From: Kibdelosporangium persicum
GTDB lineage: Bacteria; Actinomycetota; Actinomycetes; Mycobacteriales; Pseudonocardiaceae
DNA length: 64,000 nt
Reading direction: 5' to 3'
NCBI RefSeq assembly: GCF_013280595.1
Contig: NZ_JAAATY010000003.1
Location: 372,001 to 436,000, forward strand
The translations under genes and the position numbers were made by a program. Shown one piece after another: positions 34,214-41,981 of the stretch; positions within the stretch are counted from its first letter, which is position 1; every line of letters begins with the position of its first letter. Below the pieces are notes generated by a model that saw only the letters and a program-made list of their open reading frames with translations, was not told the origin of the DNA and did not search any database.

Positions 34214-34586
34214 GTCCGTCCCAGATCTGCCGCAACCGGAGGATGAGCACCGGGACGGTGAGGCAGCCGATCACCAGAACCGCTGGGCCCCAACGGGTGC
34301 GCTCGGCGGCGGCCCAGAAACCGGCCAGCGGCACGATGAGCACCGGCCCGGCCAGATACCCGGCGAACGTCCACTGGTCGACGACGCGGTCGGTGGTGAA
34401 CAGGTTGACCAGACCGGTGACCAGCTGCACGAGCAGCCCCAGTTCCAACAACAACACCGCGCCCGCCAACGCGAGCCCGTACGGCCGGTTCAGCGCGAAC
34501 CGCCGATTGATCACTACCAGCACCAGTCCCCACACCGCCACCCCGATCGCGGCGAAGGTCAGCACTGTGGCGAGAACGTCGACCAT
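34206..34586 (-). CDS. Small integral membrane protein, first gene of the blaI operon
   Basis: A 126-residue protein with four predicted helices, starting MVDVLATVLTFAAIGVAVWG and including LAGAVLLLELGLLVQLVTGL and a late VLVIGCLTVPVLILRLRQIW. GAGGGA eight bases before the ATG at 34586 fixes the start; a longer version from 34610 is open. Function unknown. It is divergent from the NDH-2 gene, with a BlaI-like operator between them, so both may answer to the BlaI repressor encoded two genes downstream. Confidence 0.8.
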   Translation of the reverse strand: MVDVLATVLTFAAIGVAVWGLVLVVINRRFALNRPYGLALAGAVLLLELGLLVQLVTGLVNLFTTDRVVDQWTFAGYLAGPVLIVPLAGFWAAAERTRWGPAVLVIGCLTVPVLILRLRQIWDGHG

Positions 34587-34629
34587 CCAGCCAATCCCTC
34601 TGCTCGGCACCTGACCGGCCTCAGCGTAC

Positions 34630-34646
34630 TACTACGGTTTGTAGGA
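34630..34646. promoter_or_regulatory. Candidate BlaI operator
   Basis: TACTACGGTTTGTAGGA (34630-34646) is a dyad close to the BlaI/MecI operator pattern TACTAC...GTAGTA; 12 of the outer bases fit with one change in the right half. It lies between the divergent blaI operon (start 34586) and the NDH-2 gene (start 34772), where a repressor could control both. Confidence 0.5.
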
Positions 34647-34771
34647 TTACGCGCGGTCGTAGGAAGCGGCCCGCCGTGCGCGAAATGCCGAGTGAGCAGC
34701 GCCACCCGGGGACCTGTCACGACTGGGACGGCTGTCCCGTCTACCTGGTGAACCGAGGAGATGAGGACGTC

Positions 34772-36079
34772 ATGCGCAAGATCCTGGTGGTCGGCGGTGG
34801 CTACGCCGGTTTCTACACGGCTTGGAAACTCGAGAAGAAGCTGCGCCGCGACGAGGCGGAACTGATCCTGGTCGACCCGCGGCCGTACATGACCTACCAG
34901 CCGTTCCTGCCGGAGGTCACGGCCGGTTCGGTCGAGGCACGGCACGCCGCGGTGTCGCTGCGCAGACACCTGCGCCGCACCAAGGTCGTCGCGGGCAGGG
35001 TGACCGTGATCGACCACGCGCGCCGCGCGGTCACCGTCCGCCCGGCCGACGGGCCCGAGTTCGAGATCGGCTACGACGTCATCGCGGTCACCGCCGGTGC
35101 GGTCACCCGGAAGTTCCCGGTGCCGGGCATCGTCGAGAACGCGATCGGCATGAAACACATCGAGGAAGCGGTGGCCATCCGCGACCGCCTGCTCACCTCG
35201 TTCGACCGCGCGGCCGTGCTGCCGCCCGGACCGGCCCGGCGGCGCCTGCTCACGGTCACCTTCGTCGGTGGCGGTTTCTCGGGCGTCGAAGGCTTCGGCG
35301 AGGTCATGTCGCTGGCACACGCCTTGGTCAGGCGCTATCCCGAACTGGACCCGTCGGAGCCGAAGTTCCACCTCGTCGAGGCGACCGGACGGATCCTGCC
35401 CGAGGTCACCGGCCGCCCCGGCCGGTGGGTCGTGCGCTCGTTGGAGAAACGCGGCGCGACCGTCCACCTGAACACCACGGTGAAGTCCGCTGTGGACGGT
35501 CACGTCGTGCTGTCGACCGGCGAGGAGTACGACTCGGGCCTGATCGTCTGGACCACCGGGAACGCGGCGAACCCGGTGGTGCACAAGCACACCGACCTGC
35601 CGATCGACCAGGCCGGACGGATCGTGGTCCGGCCGGACCTGAGAATCGGCACGGACAGCGAGCCGATCCCGGACGCGTGGGCCGCCGGTGACGACGCCGC
35701 TGTGCCTGACCTGGCGTCGGACGTGCCGGGGGCGCTCACCGTTCCCAACGCGCAGCACGCGTACCGCCAAGGCAAGCTGCTGGCCAAGAACATCGCGGCG
35801 AGCCTGCGCGGCCGCCCGGCCAAGAACTACGTGCACCACAGCCTCGGCGCGGTGGCGACGCTGGGCCTTGGCCGCGGCATCTTCCAGTACCGGCGACTGG
35901 TGATCAAGGGCTTCCCGGCGTGGTTGATGCACCGGGGCTACCACGTGCTCGCCGTCCCCAGCTGGGAACGCAAGATCCGGGTGCTGGCCGTGTGGATCAC
36001 CGCGGTGTTCCACGGCCGCGACATCGTGTCGCTGGCGTCGGTGGAGCACCCCCGGGACGCCTTCGTCACCGGGGAGTGA
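34772..36079 (+). CDS. ndh: Type II NADH dehydrogenase (NDH-2)
   Basis: A 435-residue flavoprotein. Motifs are KILVVGGGYAGFYTAWKLEK (FAD), TVTFVGGGFSGVEGFGE (NADH), and AWAAGDDAAVPD. The C-terminal part, from YVHHSLGAVATLGLGRGIF to WITAVFHGRDIVSL, is the amphipathic membrane-binding tail of NDH-2. It should pass electrons from NADH to menaquinone without pumping protons. GAGGAGATGAGG precedes the ATG at 34772. A BlaI-like operator lies upstream. The stop touches that of the convergent PfpI-like gene with no spacer. Confidence 0.92.
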   Translation: MRKILVVGGGYAGFYTAWKLEKKLRRDEAELILVDPRPYMTYQPFLPEVTAGSVEARHAAVSLRRHLRRTKVVAGRVTVIDHARRAVTVRPADGPEFEIGYDVIAVTAGAVTRKFPVPGIVENAIGMKHIEEAVAIRDRLLTSFDRAAVLPPGPARRRLLTVTFVGGGFSGVEGFGEVMSLAHALVRRYPELDPSEPKFHLVEATGRILPEVTGRPGRWVVRSLEKRGATVHLNTTVKSAVDGHVVLSTGEEYDSGLIVWTTGNAANPVVHKHTDLPIDQAGRIVVRPDLRIGTDSEPIPDAWAAGDDAAVPDLASDVPGALTVPNAQHAYRQGKLLAKNIAASLRGRPAKNYVHHSLGAVATLGLGRGIFQYRRLVIKGFPAWLMHRGYHVLAVPSWERKIRVLAVWITAVFHGRDIVSLASVEHPRDAFVTGE

Positions 36080-36763
36080 TCATGACCGCCAGACGGTGCC
36101 GCGCCGCTCGTATTCCATGATCGTCTCGATCCGGGTGGCCAGTTGCGCGCCGAGGAACCGTTCGACCATCCAGAGTGCGCCGTCCAGACCGGACGTGATG
36201 CCGCCACAGGTGATCAGGTCGCCGTCGTCCACCACGCGCGCGTTGATCACCGTGGCGCCCTGCGCGGCGAGTTCCGCCTTGGCGTTCGCGTGCGTGGTGG
36301 CCGGTCTGCCACGGGTGAATCCCGCCGCCGACAACGCCATCACACCGGTGCACACGCCGACCTTGATCGCCTTGACGTCCGCGAGGCGCCGCATGAACCC
36401 CTTGTCCGAGAGCAACTTGTGCAGGCCGGAGCCCGGCTTGGTGAAGCCGCCTCCCGGCACCACGAGCACGTCCGCGTCCTGCGGTGACCACCCGTGCGGC
36501 ACTTCCACCCGCATGCCTTTCGAGGTGGTGATGGTCGTCGGCTTGTCCGGCGAGACAAGAGTCGTCCGGACAGCGTTACTCAGGTAGGCCGCCATGGACA
36601 TCACGTCGAACGGGGCGACGAAGTCCAGCGACTCGACCCCTTCGTAGGCCAGGAACTGCACGCGCAACGGCGCCTTCGCCGAGGCGGCGGGCGCGCTCGT
36701 TGCCATGGCCCCGGCCGAAACAGCGGAAACAGCGGATGCGCGCAGGAAAGTACGGCGTTCCAA
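36080..36763 (-). CDS. DJ-1/PfpI family protein with N-terminal export signal
   Basis: A 227-residue protein. It starts ERRTFLRASAVSAVSAGAMA after a TTG initiator; the RRTFL motif and Ala-rich core suggest a Tat signal ending near ASA. The mature domain is DJ-1/PfpI-like with VLVVPGGGFTKPG and the nucleophile Cys138 in KVGVCTGVMALSAAG, then ATTHANAKAELAAQG. This fits the AraC-associated/isonitrile hydratase-like branch. GGGAGG six bases upstream supports the TTG. Export of this fold is unusual but seen in actinobacteria. Activity unknown. Confidence 0.87.
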   Translation of the reverse strand: MERRTFLRASAVSAVSAGAMATSAPAASAKAPLRVQFLAYEGVESLDFVAPFDVMSMAAYLSNAVRTTLVSPDKPTTITTSKGMRVEVPHGWSPQDADVLVVPGGGFTKPGSGLHKLLSDKGFMRRLADVKAIKVGVCTGVMALSAAGFTRGRPATTHANAKAELAAQGATVINARVVDDGDLITCGGITSGLDGALWMVERFLGAQLATRIETIMEYERRGTVWRS

Positions 36764-36852
36764 CGGTTACCTCCCGGTGAGAGTCCTCAGCCGAGTAGTC
36801 GTGCGGGACCCACCGATGAGTTCCCGGCGGATTTCGCGGGTACTCCCCTGCC

Positions 36853-37224
36853 ATGCCACGGTTGACCTTGACAGCAACGGTCCTGGACGCACCGGACGCC
36901 GGGGAACTGGCGAACTTCTACCGCGCGCTGCTCGGCTGGCAGGTCCGCGAACTGGAGCCGGACTGGGTGACGATCGGGCCGCCGGACGGCGGCCCCGGGC
37001 TGTCGTTCCAGACAGAACCGCTGTACGAGCGGCCGACCTGGCCCGCCGCCCAGGGTTTGCAGCAGATGCAGTCGCACCTGGACATCGAGGTCGACGACCT
37101 CGAAGCCGCCTGCGCGCACGCCCTGGCCGCCGGTGCGGTCATGGCGGACTTCCAGCCGCAGCAGAACGTGCGCGTGTTCTACGACCCGGTCGGGCATCCC
37201 TTCTGCCTGTACGTTCCCGACTGA
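36853..37224 (+). CDS. VOC family protein (glyoxalase-like domain)
   Basis: A 123-residue VOC protein: TATVLDAPDAGELANFYRAL at the start, WVTIGPPDGGPGLSFQTEP in the middle, HLDIEVDDLEAA and the end DPVGHPFCLYVP. His and Glu residues at the metal positions are partly kept. Such small proteins bind or modify small molecules; some give drug tolerance. It is a single gene between two convergent or divergent neighbours. Confidence 0.88.
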   Translation: MPRLTLTATVLDAPDAGELANFYRALLGWQVRELEPDWVTIGPPDGGPGLSFQTEPLYERPTWPAAQGLQQMQSHLDIEVDDLEAACAHALAAGAVMADFQPQQNVRVFYDPVGHPFCLYVPD

Positions 37225-37242
37225 GAAGTGCCGGGCGGCCGG

Positions 37243-37668
37243 CTAGCGCTTGCTCTGGTCGTTGCTCAGCCACTTCTCGGGCCGCATGCGGACCAGGACC
37301 GACCGCGGGCTCAGCGACTGCCTGACGTACGCCGCGGCTTCCTCGGCGGGCAGGTACCGGCCGGCGATCCTGAGCGCCTGCTCCTCGGTGGGCGGCGTGT
37401 CCTTGCTGATGACCGGGCCCTCGGCGGTGACGTACTTGTACGGCAGGGTCTCGGTGTGCACGGCGAAGCTGAACGTGCCGGCCGCCGTGAGCACCTTGTC
37501 CTTCACCGAGCCGCCGTCGATCCAGATGAGCAGGTCACCGCCTGGTTCGTAGTCGTACCAGACCGGTACGGCCAGCGGCGCGCGTCCGTCCCGGCCGACC
37601 GCGAGCACCCCGATGCGCGGCTCGGCCAGGAAGGCCATCCGCTCCTCTGCCGTCATCACGAAGGACAT
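37243..37668 (-). CDS. Pyridoxamine 5'-phosphate oxidase family protein
   Basis: A 141-residue split-barrel flavin-binding type protein. It starts MSFVMTAEERMAFLAEPRIG and contains APLAVPVWYDYEPGGDLLIW and VTAEGPVISKDTPP. This layout fits the actinobacterial F420- or FMN-binding PPOX-class proteins of unknown reaction. The ATG at 37668 matches the family start; the open frame runs much further upstream through the tandem repeat, which is unlikely to be coding. Confidence 0.82.
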   Translation of the reverse strand: MSFVMTAEERMAFLAEPRIGVLAVGRDGRAPLAVPVWYDYEPGGDLLIWIDGGSVKDKVLTAAGTFSFAVHTETLPYKYVTAEGPVISKDTPPTEEQALRIAGRYLPAEEAAAYVRQSLSPRSVLVRMRPEKWLSNDQSKR

Positions 37669-37734
37669 GTCCAGGCCAACGCGGAACCGGTCCTGATCGT
37701 TCCCCGCGGCGGATCGGACTGGCCGCCGAGGCGC

Positions 37735-37813
37735 ACTCCGGCACCCCGTGTCCACCTTTCCGGCACCCCGAAACACACTTTCCGGCACCCTGAAACGCAC
37801 TTTCCGGCACCCG
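37735..37813. repeat. Tandem 22-bp repeat (three full units, one partial)
   Basis: Units TTTCCGGCACCCCGAAACACAC (37757-37778) and TTTCCGGCACCCTGAAACGCAC (37779-37800), cited here by their shared core TTTCCGGCACCC and GAAAC, follow a diverged unit at 37735-37756 and precede a partial unit at 37801-37813. The array fills most of the 158-base gap between the PPOX-type gene and the end of the XRE-cupin gene. Function unknown. Confidence 0.75.
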
Positions 37814-37826
37814 GCCCGCCGGACGG

Positions 37827-38414
37827 CTACCGCTCGCCGCGAGATCCCGACGAGCCCAGGTGAACGCGCTCGCCCTGCGGTCCGAAGAGGATCAGCAGTT
37901 CGACCGGCCGGTCGTCCGCCGAGACGAGGAGGTGCGGGACGCGCGTGTCGAACTCCGCCACCTCCCCCGCCTTGAACACGTGATCGTGGTCCGCGAGCAC
38001 CAGGCGCAACCGGCCGTCCAGGACGTAGATCCACTCGTAGCCCTCGTGCGTCTTCAACTCCGGCGTGACGTCCGTCCGGCTCGGCGGGATGACGAGCTTG
38101 AACGCCTGCATGCCACCGGGCCGCCGGCTCAGCGGCACGTACGTCATCCCGTGCCGCCGGACCGGCCGCAGGTGCACTCGCGGGTCGCCGATGGGCGGCG
38201 CGCCGACCAACTCGTCGAGCGGCACGCCGTAGGCCCGCGCCAGCGGGAGGAGCAGTTCGAGGTTCGGGCGCCTGCTGCCGCTCTCCAGCCGGGACAGCGT
38301 GCTTTCCGAGATGCCCGTGGTCCGCGCCAGGTCCGCGAGCGTCACCCCGCGCTGTTTGCGCAGCCCACGCAGTTTCGGGCCGACGGAGTCCAGTACGTCG
38401 CGTAGGTCGTCCAT
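37827..38414 (-). CDS. XRE-family regulator with C-terminal cupin domain
   Basis: A 195-residue regulator. Helix-turn-helix: LRGLRKQRGVTLADLARTTG followed by ISESTLSRLESG. The C-terminal cupin shows THEGYEWIYVLDGRLRLVL and GEVAEFDTRVPHLLVS. Family members sense small ligands and control adjacent catabolic or resistance genes. The ATG at 38414 follows GGGGGA directly, so a start at 38438 or leaderless translation is possible. It is divergent from a methyltransferase gene with repeated GCAAGTG sites between them. Confidence 0.88.
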   Translation of the reverse strand: MDDLRDVLDSVGPKLRGLRKQRGVTLADLARTTGISESTLSRLESGSRRPNLELLLPLARAYGVPLDELVGAPPIGDPRVHLRPVRRHGMTYVPLSRRPGGMQAFKLVIPPSRTDVTPELKTHEGYEWIYVLDGRLRLVLADHDHVFKAGEVAEFDTRVPHLLVSADDRPVELLILFGPQGERVHLGSSGSRGER

Positions 38415-38421
38415 TCCCCCA

Positions 38422-38463
38422 ACTTGCCGGATCGGCATGAAAGTTTGCAAGTGTGGCAAGTGG
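38422..38463. promoter_or_regulatory. Candidate operator with repeated GCAAGTG/ACTTGC sites
   Basis: In the 66-base gap between the XRE-cupin and methyltransferase genes lie GCAAGTGT (38447-38454) and GCAAGTGG (38456-38463), nine bases apart in direct order, plus an inverted ACTTGCC at 38422-38428. Repeats spaced by about one turn are plausible binding sites for the XRE regulator. Inference only. Confidence 0.4.
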
Positions 38464-38480
38464 TGGGTCATCGTCGGCTC

Positions 38481-39095
38481 ATGACGACAGCACAGGAGTT
38501 CTGGGAGAACCGGTACCACGGCGACCAGCGGATCTGGAAGGGCACTCCCAACGCCCTTCTCGTCGAAACCGTCTCGGCGATCCGTCCCGGGCGCGCGCTG
38601 GACCTCGGCTGTGGCGAAGGAGGTGACGCGGTGTGGCTGGCCGCGCAGGGATGGGAGGTGACAGCCGTCGACATCGCGGCGTCGGCGTTGCGCCGCACCG
38701 CCGACCTGGCCGAGTCGGCGGGCGTGAAGATCACCACGGAACAACACGACCTGGCCGAGAGCTTTCCCGGCGGGACGTTCGACCTGATCAACGCGCAGTA
38801 CCTGCAGACACCGTTCGACCTGGACCGGACGGCGCTGTTTCGCACCGCTGCCAACGCTTTGGCACCGGACGGGGTGCTGCTGATCGTCGACCACGGGTCG
38901 TTGCACCCATGGTCCACAGCGGACCCCGACACGTATTTCCCGTCAGCACAGGAGATCTATGCCGGGCTCGAACTCGACCCGTCGCGGTGGCGAGCCGACC
39001 GCCTGGACGCTCCACAGCGCGAAGCCAAGAGCCCGGACGGACAGATCGCCACCGTGACGGACACGGTCATCCTGGTGGTGCGATCAAGGGCTTGA
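38481..39095 (+). CDS. Class I SAM-dependent methyltransferase (tellurite-resistance-like)
   Basis: A 204-residue methyltransferase. It starts MTTAQEFWENRYHGDQRIWK, a start typical of the TehB/thiopurine-like group, then has motif I ALDLGCGEGGDAVWLAAQGW, AVDIAASALRR, and LINAQYLQTPF. It should transfer a methyl group from SAM to a small molecule. No strong ribosome site is seen before the ATG at 38481. It is divergent from the XRE-cupin regulator, a common pair. Its last 12 bases overlap the end of the LPMO gene. Confidence 0.88.
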   Translation: MTTAQEFWENRYHGDQRIWKGTPNALLVETVSAIRPGRALDLGCGEGGDAVWLAAQGWEVTAVDIAASALRRTADLAESAGVKITTEQHDLAESFPGGTFDLINAQYLQTPFDLDRTALFRTAANALAPDGVLLIVDHGSLHPWSTADPDTYFPSAQEIYAGLELDPSRWRADRLDAPQREAKSPDGQIATVTDTVILVVRSRA

Positions 39096-40115
39096 ACAGG
39101 TCAACGCCCCACCGGGATCGTTGTTGCCACTGGAGTTCGCGGACACGCCGAACGTGGCCTGCCCGTTCGCGGCCACGGTTCTGTTCCAGTCGGTGTTCTT
39201 GACTGTGACAGGTGATCCCGTGCCGACCCGGACACCATTCCAGACGCTCGTGACCGTCTGGCCGTCCGCGGTCGGCCAGGACACCGTCCAGCCGGACATC
39301 TCGGTCGTGCCGGTGTTGCGGACGGCCACCTCGGCCTGGAACCCGCCCGACCAGGCGTTGGTGACCCGGTAGGTGGCGGAACAGGCACCCGGGTTGCCGC
39401 CACCCGGTGGCGTGCCGGGCTCGCCGATGCCGGTGACCTCGCCGTTCCCGCCGTCGAAGGTCACGTCCGAGCAGCCGTAGAAGGTCTCCTTGCTGTCCGA
39501 GCGCTTCCACACCGAGTAGATGATGTGCTTGCCGCTCTTCCCCGAGGGGAAGCGGCCGCGCCAGCTGTACTGGGCGTCGACGCTGCCGACCTGGCCGGAC
39601 AGCGGCGGGTGGTCGACCGAGAGGAAGGGCTGCTCCTCGAGGTCGTTCCAGGTCAGCCGCCGCGTCGGGCTCCAGCTGTCCTTCGTGACGTACATGTAGA
39701 ACCAGCCCGGGTGCGCGGCCCATGCGTTGTAGGACCACGAGAAGTCCGCGCCCGCGGTGATGTGGGTCTGCGGCCAGTTGTCGTGAGGCAGGTTCCAGCC
39801 GTCGAACGTCTGGTTGCCACCACTGCACAGCTGACCGTCGGGGATGAAGCCGCGGGTGCGGCCGTCACCGTCGGACCTGAGCACGCTGAACCAGTTGTAC
39901 AGCGGGTTCGTCCCGCTGACGCCCGCCGCGGCGGCGCAGGCGGGATTGACGGGGACGATGTTGCCGTTCTGGGTCAGCCCGTCCTTCCAGCAGAAGAACG
40001 TCCGGCTACCGGGTTTCATCATCGCGCCATGAGCCAGCGCGGGGGTGCCGCCAAGCACTACGACCACTGTGGACAGTGCCATCGCCATGGCGGCGAGCAG
40101 GGCGAGTCGCTTCAT
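39084..40115 (-). CDS. Lytic polysaccharide monooxygenase, AA10, with C-terminal CBM2
   Basis: A 343-residue precursor. The signal peptide MKRLALLAAMAMALSTVVVV...ALA is cleaved before His29, which becomes the N-terminal histidine of the copper brace (HGAMMKPGS); the second brace histidine is His135 in NAWAAHPGW. Residues 29-222 are the AA10 domain, then a Gly/Pro linker, then a CBM2 (about 240-343; ATYRVTNAWSGGFQAEVAVR) that binds cellulose. It should cleave crystalline cellulose oxidatively outside the cell. GGAAGGAG precedes the ATG at 40115; the longer frame is not coding. A CebR box lies 25 bases upstream. Divergent from the GH6 gene. Confidence 0.95.
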   Translation of the reverse strand: MKRLALLAAMAMALSTVVVVLGGTPALAHGAMMKPGSRTFFCWKDGLTQNGNIVPVNPACAAAAGVSGTNPLYNWFSVLRSDGDGRTRGFIPDGQLCSGGNQTFDGWNLPHDNWPQTHITAGADFSWSYNAWAAHPGWFYMYVTKDSWSPTRRLTWNDLEEQPFLSVDHPPLSGQVGSVDAQYSWRGRFPSGKSGKHIIYSVWKRSDSKETFYGCSDVTFDGGNGEVTGIGEPGTPPGGGNPGACSATYRVTNAWSGGFQAEVAVRNTGTTEMSGWTVSWPTADGQTVTSVWNGVRVGTGSPVTVKNTDWNRTVAANGQATFGVSANSSGNNDPGGALTCSSP

Positions 40116-40139
40116 TGCGCTCCTTCCGGTGAACTGCTC

Positions 40140-40153
40140 TGGGAGCGTTCCCA
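40140..40153. promoter_or_regulatory. CebR operator before the LPMO gene
   Basis: TGGGAGCGTTCCCA differs at one base from the CebR palindrome TGGGAGCGCTCCCA known from Streptomyces. It overlaps the proposed -10 region of the LPMO promoter, so binding of CebR would block transcription until cello-oligosaccharides are present. Confidence 0.85.
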
Positions 40154-40204
40154 GAATCCGGCTACCCCAAGTCCTTGTCAAGAGACGGAGGGTGAGGCTA
40201 CGGT
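40153..40204. promoter_or_regulatory. Back-to-back promoters of the LPMO and GH6 genes sharing a -35 region
   Basis: TTGTCAA at 40175-40181 reads as TTGTCA on the plus strand and TTGACA on the minus strand. On the minus strand, a 17-base spacer leads to GATTCT (40158-40153) as -10. On the plus strand, an 18-base spacer leads to TACGGT (40199-40204). Each predicted transcription start then falls at or just before a CebR box. Inferred from spacing and consensus only. Confidence 0.45.
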
Positions 40205-40208
40205 CGAT

Positions 40209-40222
40209 TGGGAGCGCTCCCA
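40209..40222. promoter_or_regulatory. CebR operator before the GH6 gene
   Basis: A perfect TGGGAGCGCTCCCA, 31 bases before the GH6 start and just downstream of the proposed -10. This is the canonical CebR binding site, so the GH6 gene should be repressed by CebR and induced by cellobiose. Confidence 0.92.
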
Positions 40223-40253
40223 GAATCTGGCTCTGCACGCAAGGAGGCGATGC

Positions 40254-41945
40254 ATGAGGCTCCAAGCAGCACTGGGTGTCACAACCCTGCTAGCAGCGAC
40301 AACCGCCGCTGCTCTGACCGCCCCGGCTGCCAGCGCGGCGCCCGGGTGTAAAGTCGACTACACCATCACCAACCAGTGGAACACTGGTTTCGGCGCGACC
40401 GTGGCGATCACCAACCTCGGCGACTCGATCTCCGGCGGTTGGACTCTCGAATGGGAGTTCCCCGGCGACCAACAGGTCGGGCAAGGCTGGAACGGGCAGT
40501 TCAGCCAGCAAGCGAACCGCGTGACAGTGAGCAACCCCCCTTGGGGTGCGTCGCTGGCGACGGGCGCGACCGTGTCACCCGGCTTCAACGGGACCTTCAC
40601 GGGGACCAACGACAAGCCGGCCACGTTCAAGCTCAACGGGGTCACGTGCAACGGCACCACGACACCGCCGACCGACCCGCCGCCCGGCAACGGTGCCAGG
40701 GTGGACAATCCATATGTCGGCGCCAAGGTGTACGTGAACCCGGACTGGTCGGCGAGGGCAGCCGCCGAACCCGGCGGCAGCGCGATCGCCAACCAGCCGA
40801 CCGGTGTCTGGATGGACCGCATCGCGGCCATCAACGGCACCACCGGCGCACGTGGCCTGCGGGCACACCTGGACGAGGCCGTCCAGCAAGCCGGCGGCAG
40901 CCCGCTCGTGTTCCAGGTCGTGATCTACAACCTGCCCGGCCGTGACTGCTCGGCGCTGGCGTCCAACGGCGAGCTCAAGGCCGACGAGTTGCCCAGGTAC
41001 AAGACCGAGTACATCGACCCGATCGCGGCGATCCTGGGCGACAGCAAGTACGCCGACCTGCGGATCGTGACGATCATCGAGATCGACTCGCTGCCCAACC
41101 TGATCACCAACGTCACGCCGCGGCCGACCGCCGTCCCCCAGTGCGACACCATGAAGGCCAACGGCAACTACGTCAACGGTGTCGGGTACGCGCTCGCCAA
41201 GCTGGGTGCGATTCCGAATGTGTACAACTACGTCGACGCAGGCCACCACGGCTGGCTCGGCTGGGACGACAACTTCAGCGCGTCGGCCCAGATCATGGCC
41301 CAGGCGGCTCGTGCGTCGGGTAGCACGGTGAACAACGTGCACGGCTTCATCGCCAACACGGCGAACTACAGTGCGCTGCGGGAGCCGTACTTCACGATCA
41401 ACGACAACGTCAACGGCCAGTCGGTCCGGCAGTCGAAGTGGGTGGACTGGAACCGCTACACCGACGAACTGTCGTACGCCAAGGCATTCCGCGAGGAGAC
41501 CGTGCGGGCCGGGTTCCCGTCGAACGTGGGCATGCTGATCGACACCTCCCGCAACGGCTGGGGCGGTTCGGCGCGGCCGACCGGCCCTGGACCGACGACC
41601 AGTGTGGACGCGTACGTCAACGGTGGCAGGGTGGACCGCCGTATCCATCTCGGCAACTGGTGCAACCAGGCCGGTGCCGGGCTGGGTGAACGACCGAAGG
41701 CCGCGCCGGAAGCAGGGATCGACGCATACGTCTGGATCAAGCCGCCAGGTGAGTCAGACGGTTCCAGCAAGGAGATCGCGAACGAGGAAGGCAAGGGCTT
41801 CGACCGGATGTGCGACCCGACGTACACCGGCAACCCGCGGAACAACAACAACATGTCCGGCGCGAAGGCTGACGCACCGCTGTCCGGGCATTGGTTCTCG
41901 GCCCAGTTCCAGGAACTGCTCCGCAACGCCTATCCCCCGCTCTAA
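40254..41945 (+). CDS. Secreted GH6 cellulase (cellobiohydrolase-type) with N-terminal CBM2
   Basis: A 563-residue precursor. A signal peptide of about 28 residues ends in PAASA; CBM2 (about 30-130, CKVDYTITNQWNTGFGATV) is followed by a Thr/Pro linker (TTTPPTDPPPG) and a GH6 domain from about 145. VIYNLPGRDCSALASNGE is the GH6 signature; IIEIDSLPNL and GWLGWDDN carry catalytic-site residues. Inverting cellobiose release from non-reducing ends is typical of bacterial GH6 exoenzymes with these long loops; an endo mode cannot be excluded. AAGGAGG sets the ATG at 40254. A perfect CebR box lies upstream. Confidence 0.94.
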   Translation: MRLQAALGVTTLLAATTAAALTAPAASAAPGCKVDYTITNQWNTGFGATVAITNLGDSISGGWTLEWEFPGDQQVGQGWNGQFSQQANRVTVSNPPWGASLATGATVSPGFNGTFTGTNDKPATFKLNGVTCNGTTTPPTDPPPGNGARVDNPYVGAKVYVNPDWSARAAAEPGGSAIANQPTGVWMDRIAAINGTTGARGLRAHLDEAVQQAGGSPLVFQVVIYNLPGRDCSALASNGELKADELPRYKTEYIDPIAAILGDSKYADLRIVTIIEIDSLPNLITNVTPRPTAVPQCDTMKANGNYVNGVGYALAKLGAIPNVYNYVDAGHHGWLGWDDNFSASAQIMAQAARASGSTVNNVHGFIANTANYSALREPYFTINDNVNGQSVRQSKWVDWNRYTDELSYAKAFREETVRAGFPSNVGMLIDTSRNGWGGSARPTGPGPTTSVDAYVNGGRVDRRIHLGNWCNQAGAGLGERPKAAPEAGIDAYVWIKPPGESDGSSKEIANEEGKGFDRMCDPTYTGNPRNNNNMSGAKADAPLSGHWFSAQFQELLRNAYPPL

Positions 41946-41981
41946 CCAACCAACGCCGTCGTAGTCAACCGGGAGAAGATC

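Noticed and set aside
39525-40253. N-terminal 243-codon extension of the GH6 frame
   Set aside because: The extension is antisense to the LPMO gene and crosses both CebR boxes; the signal peptide and ribosome site at 40254 give the true start.
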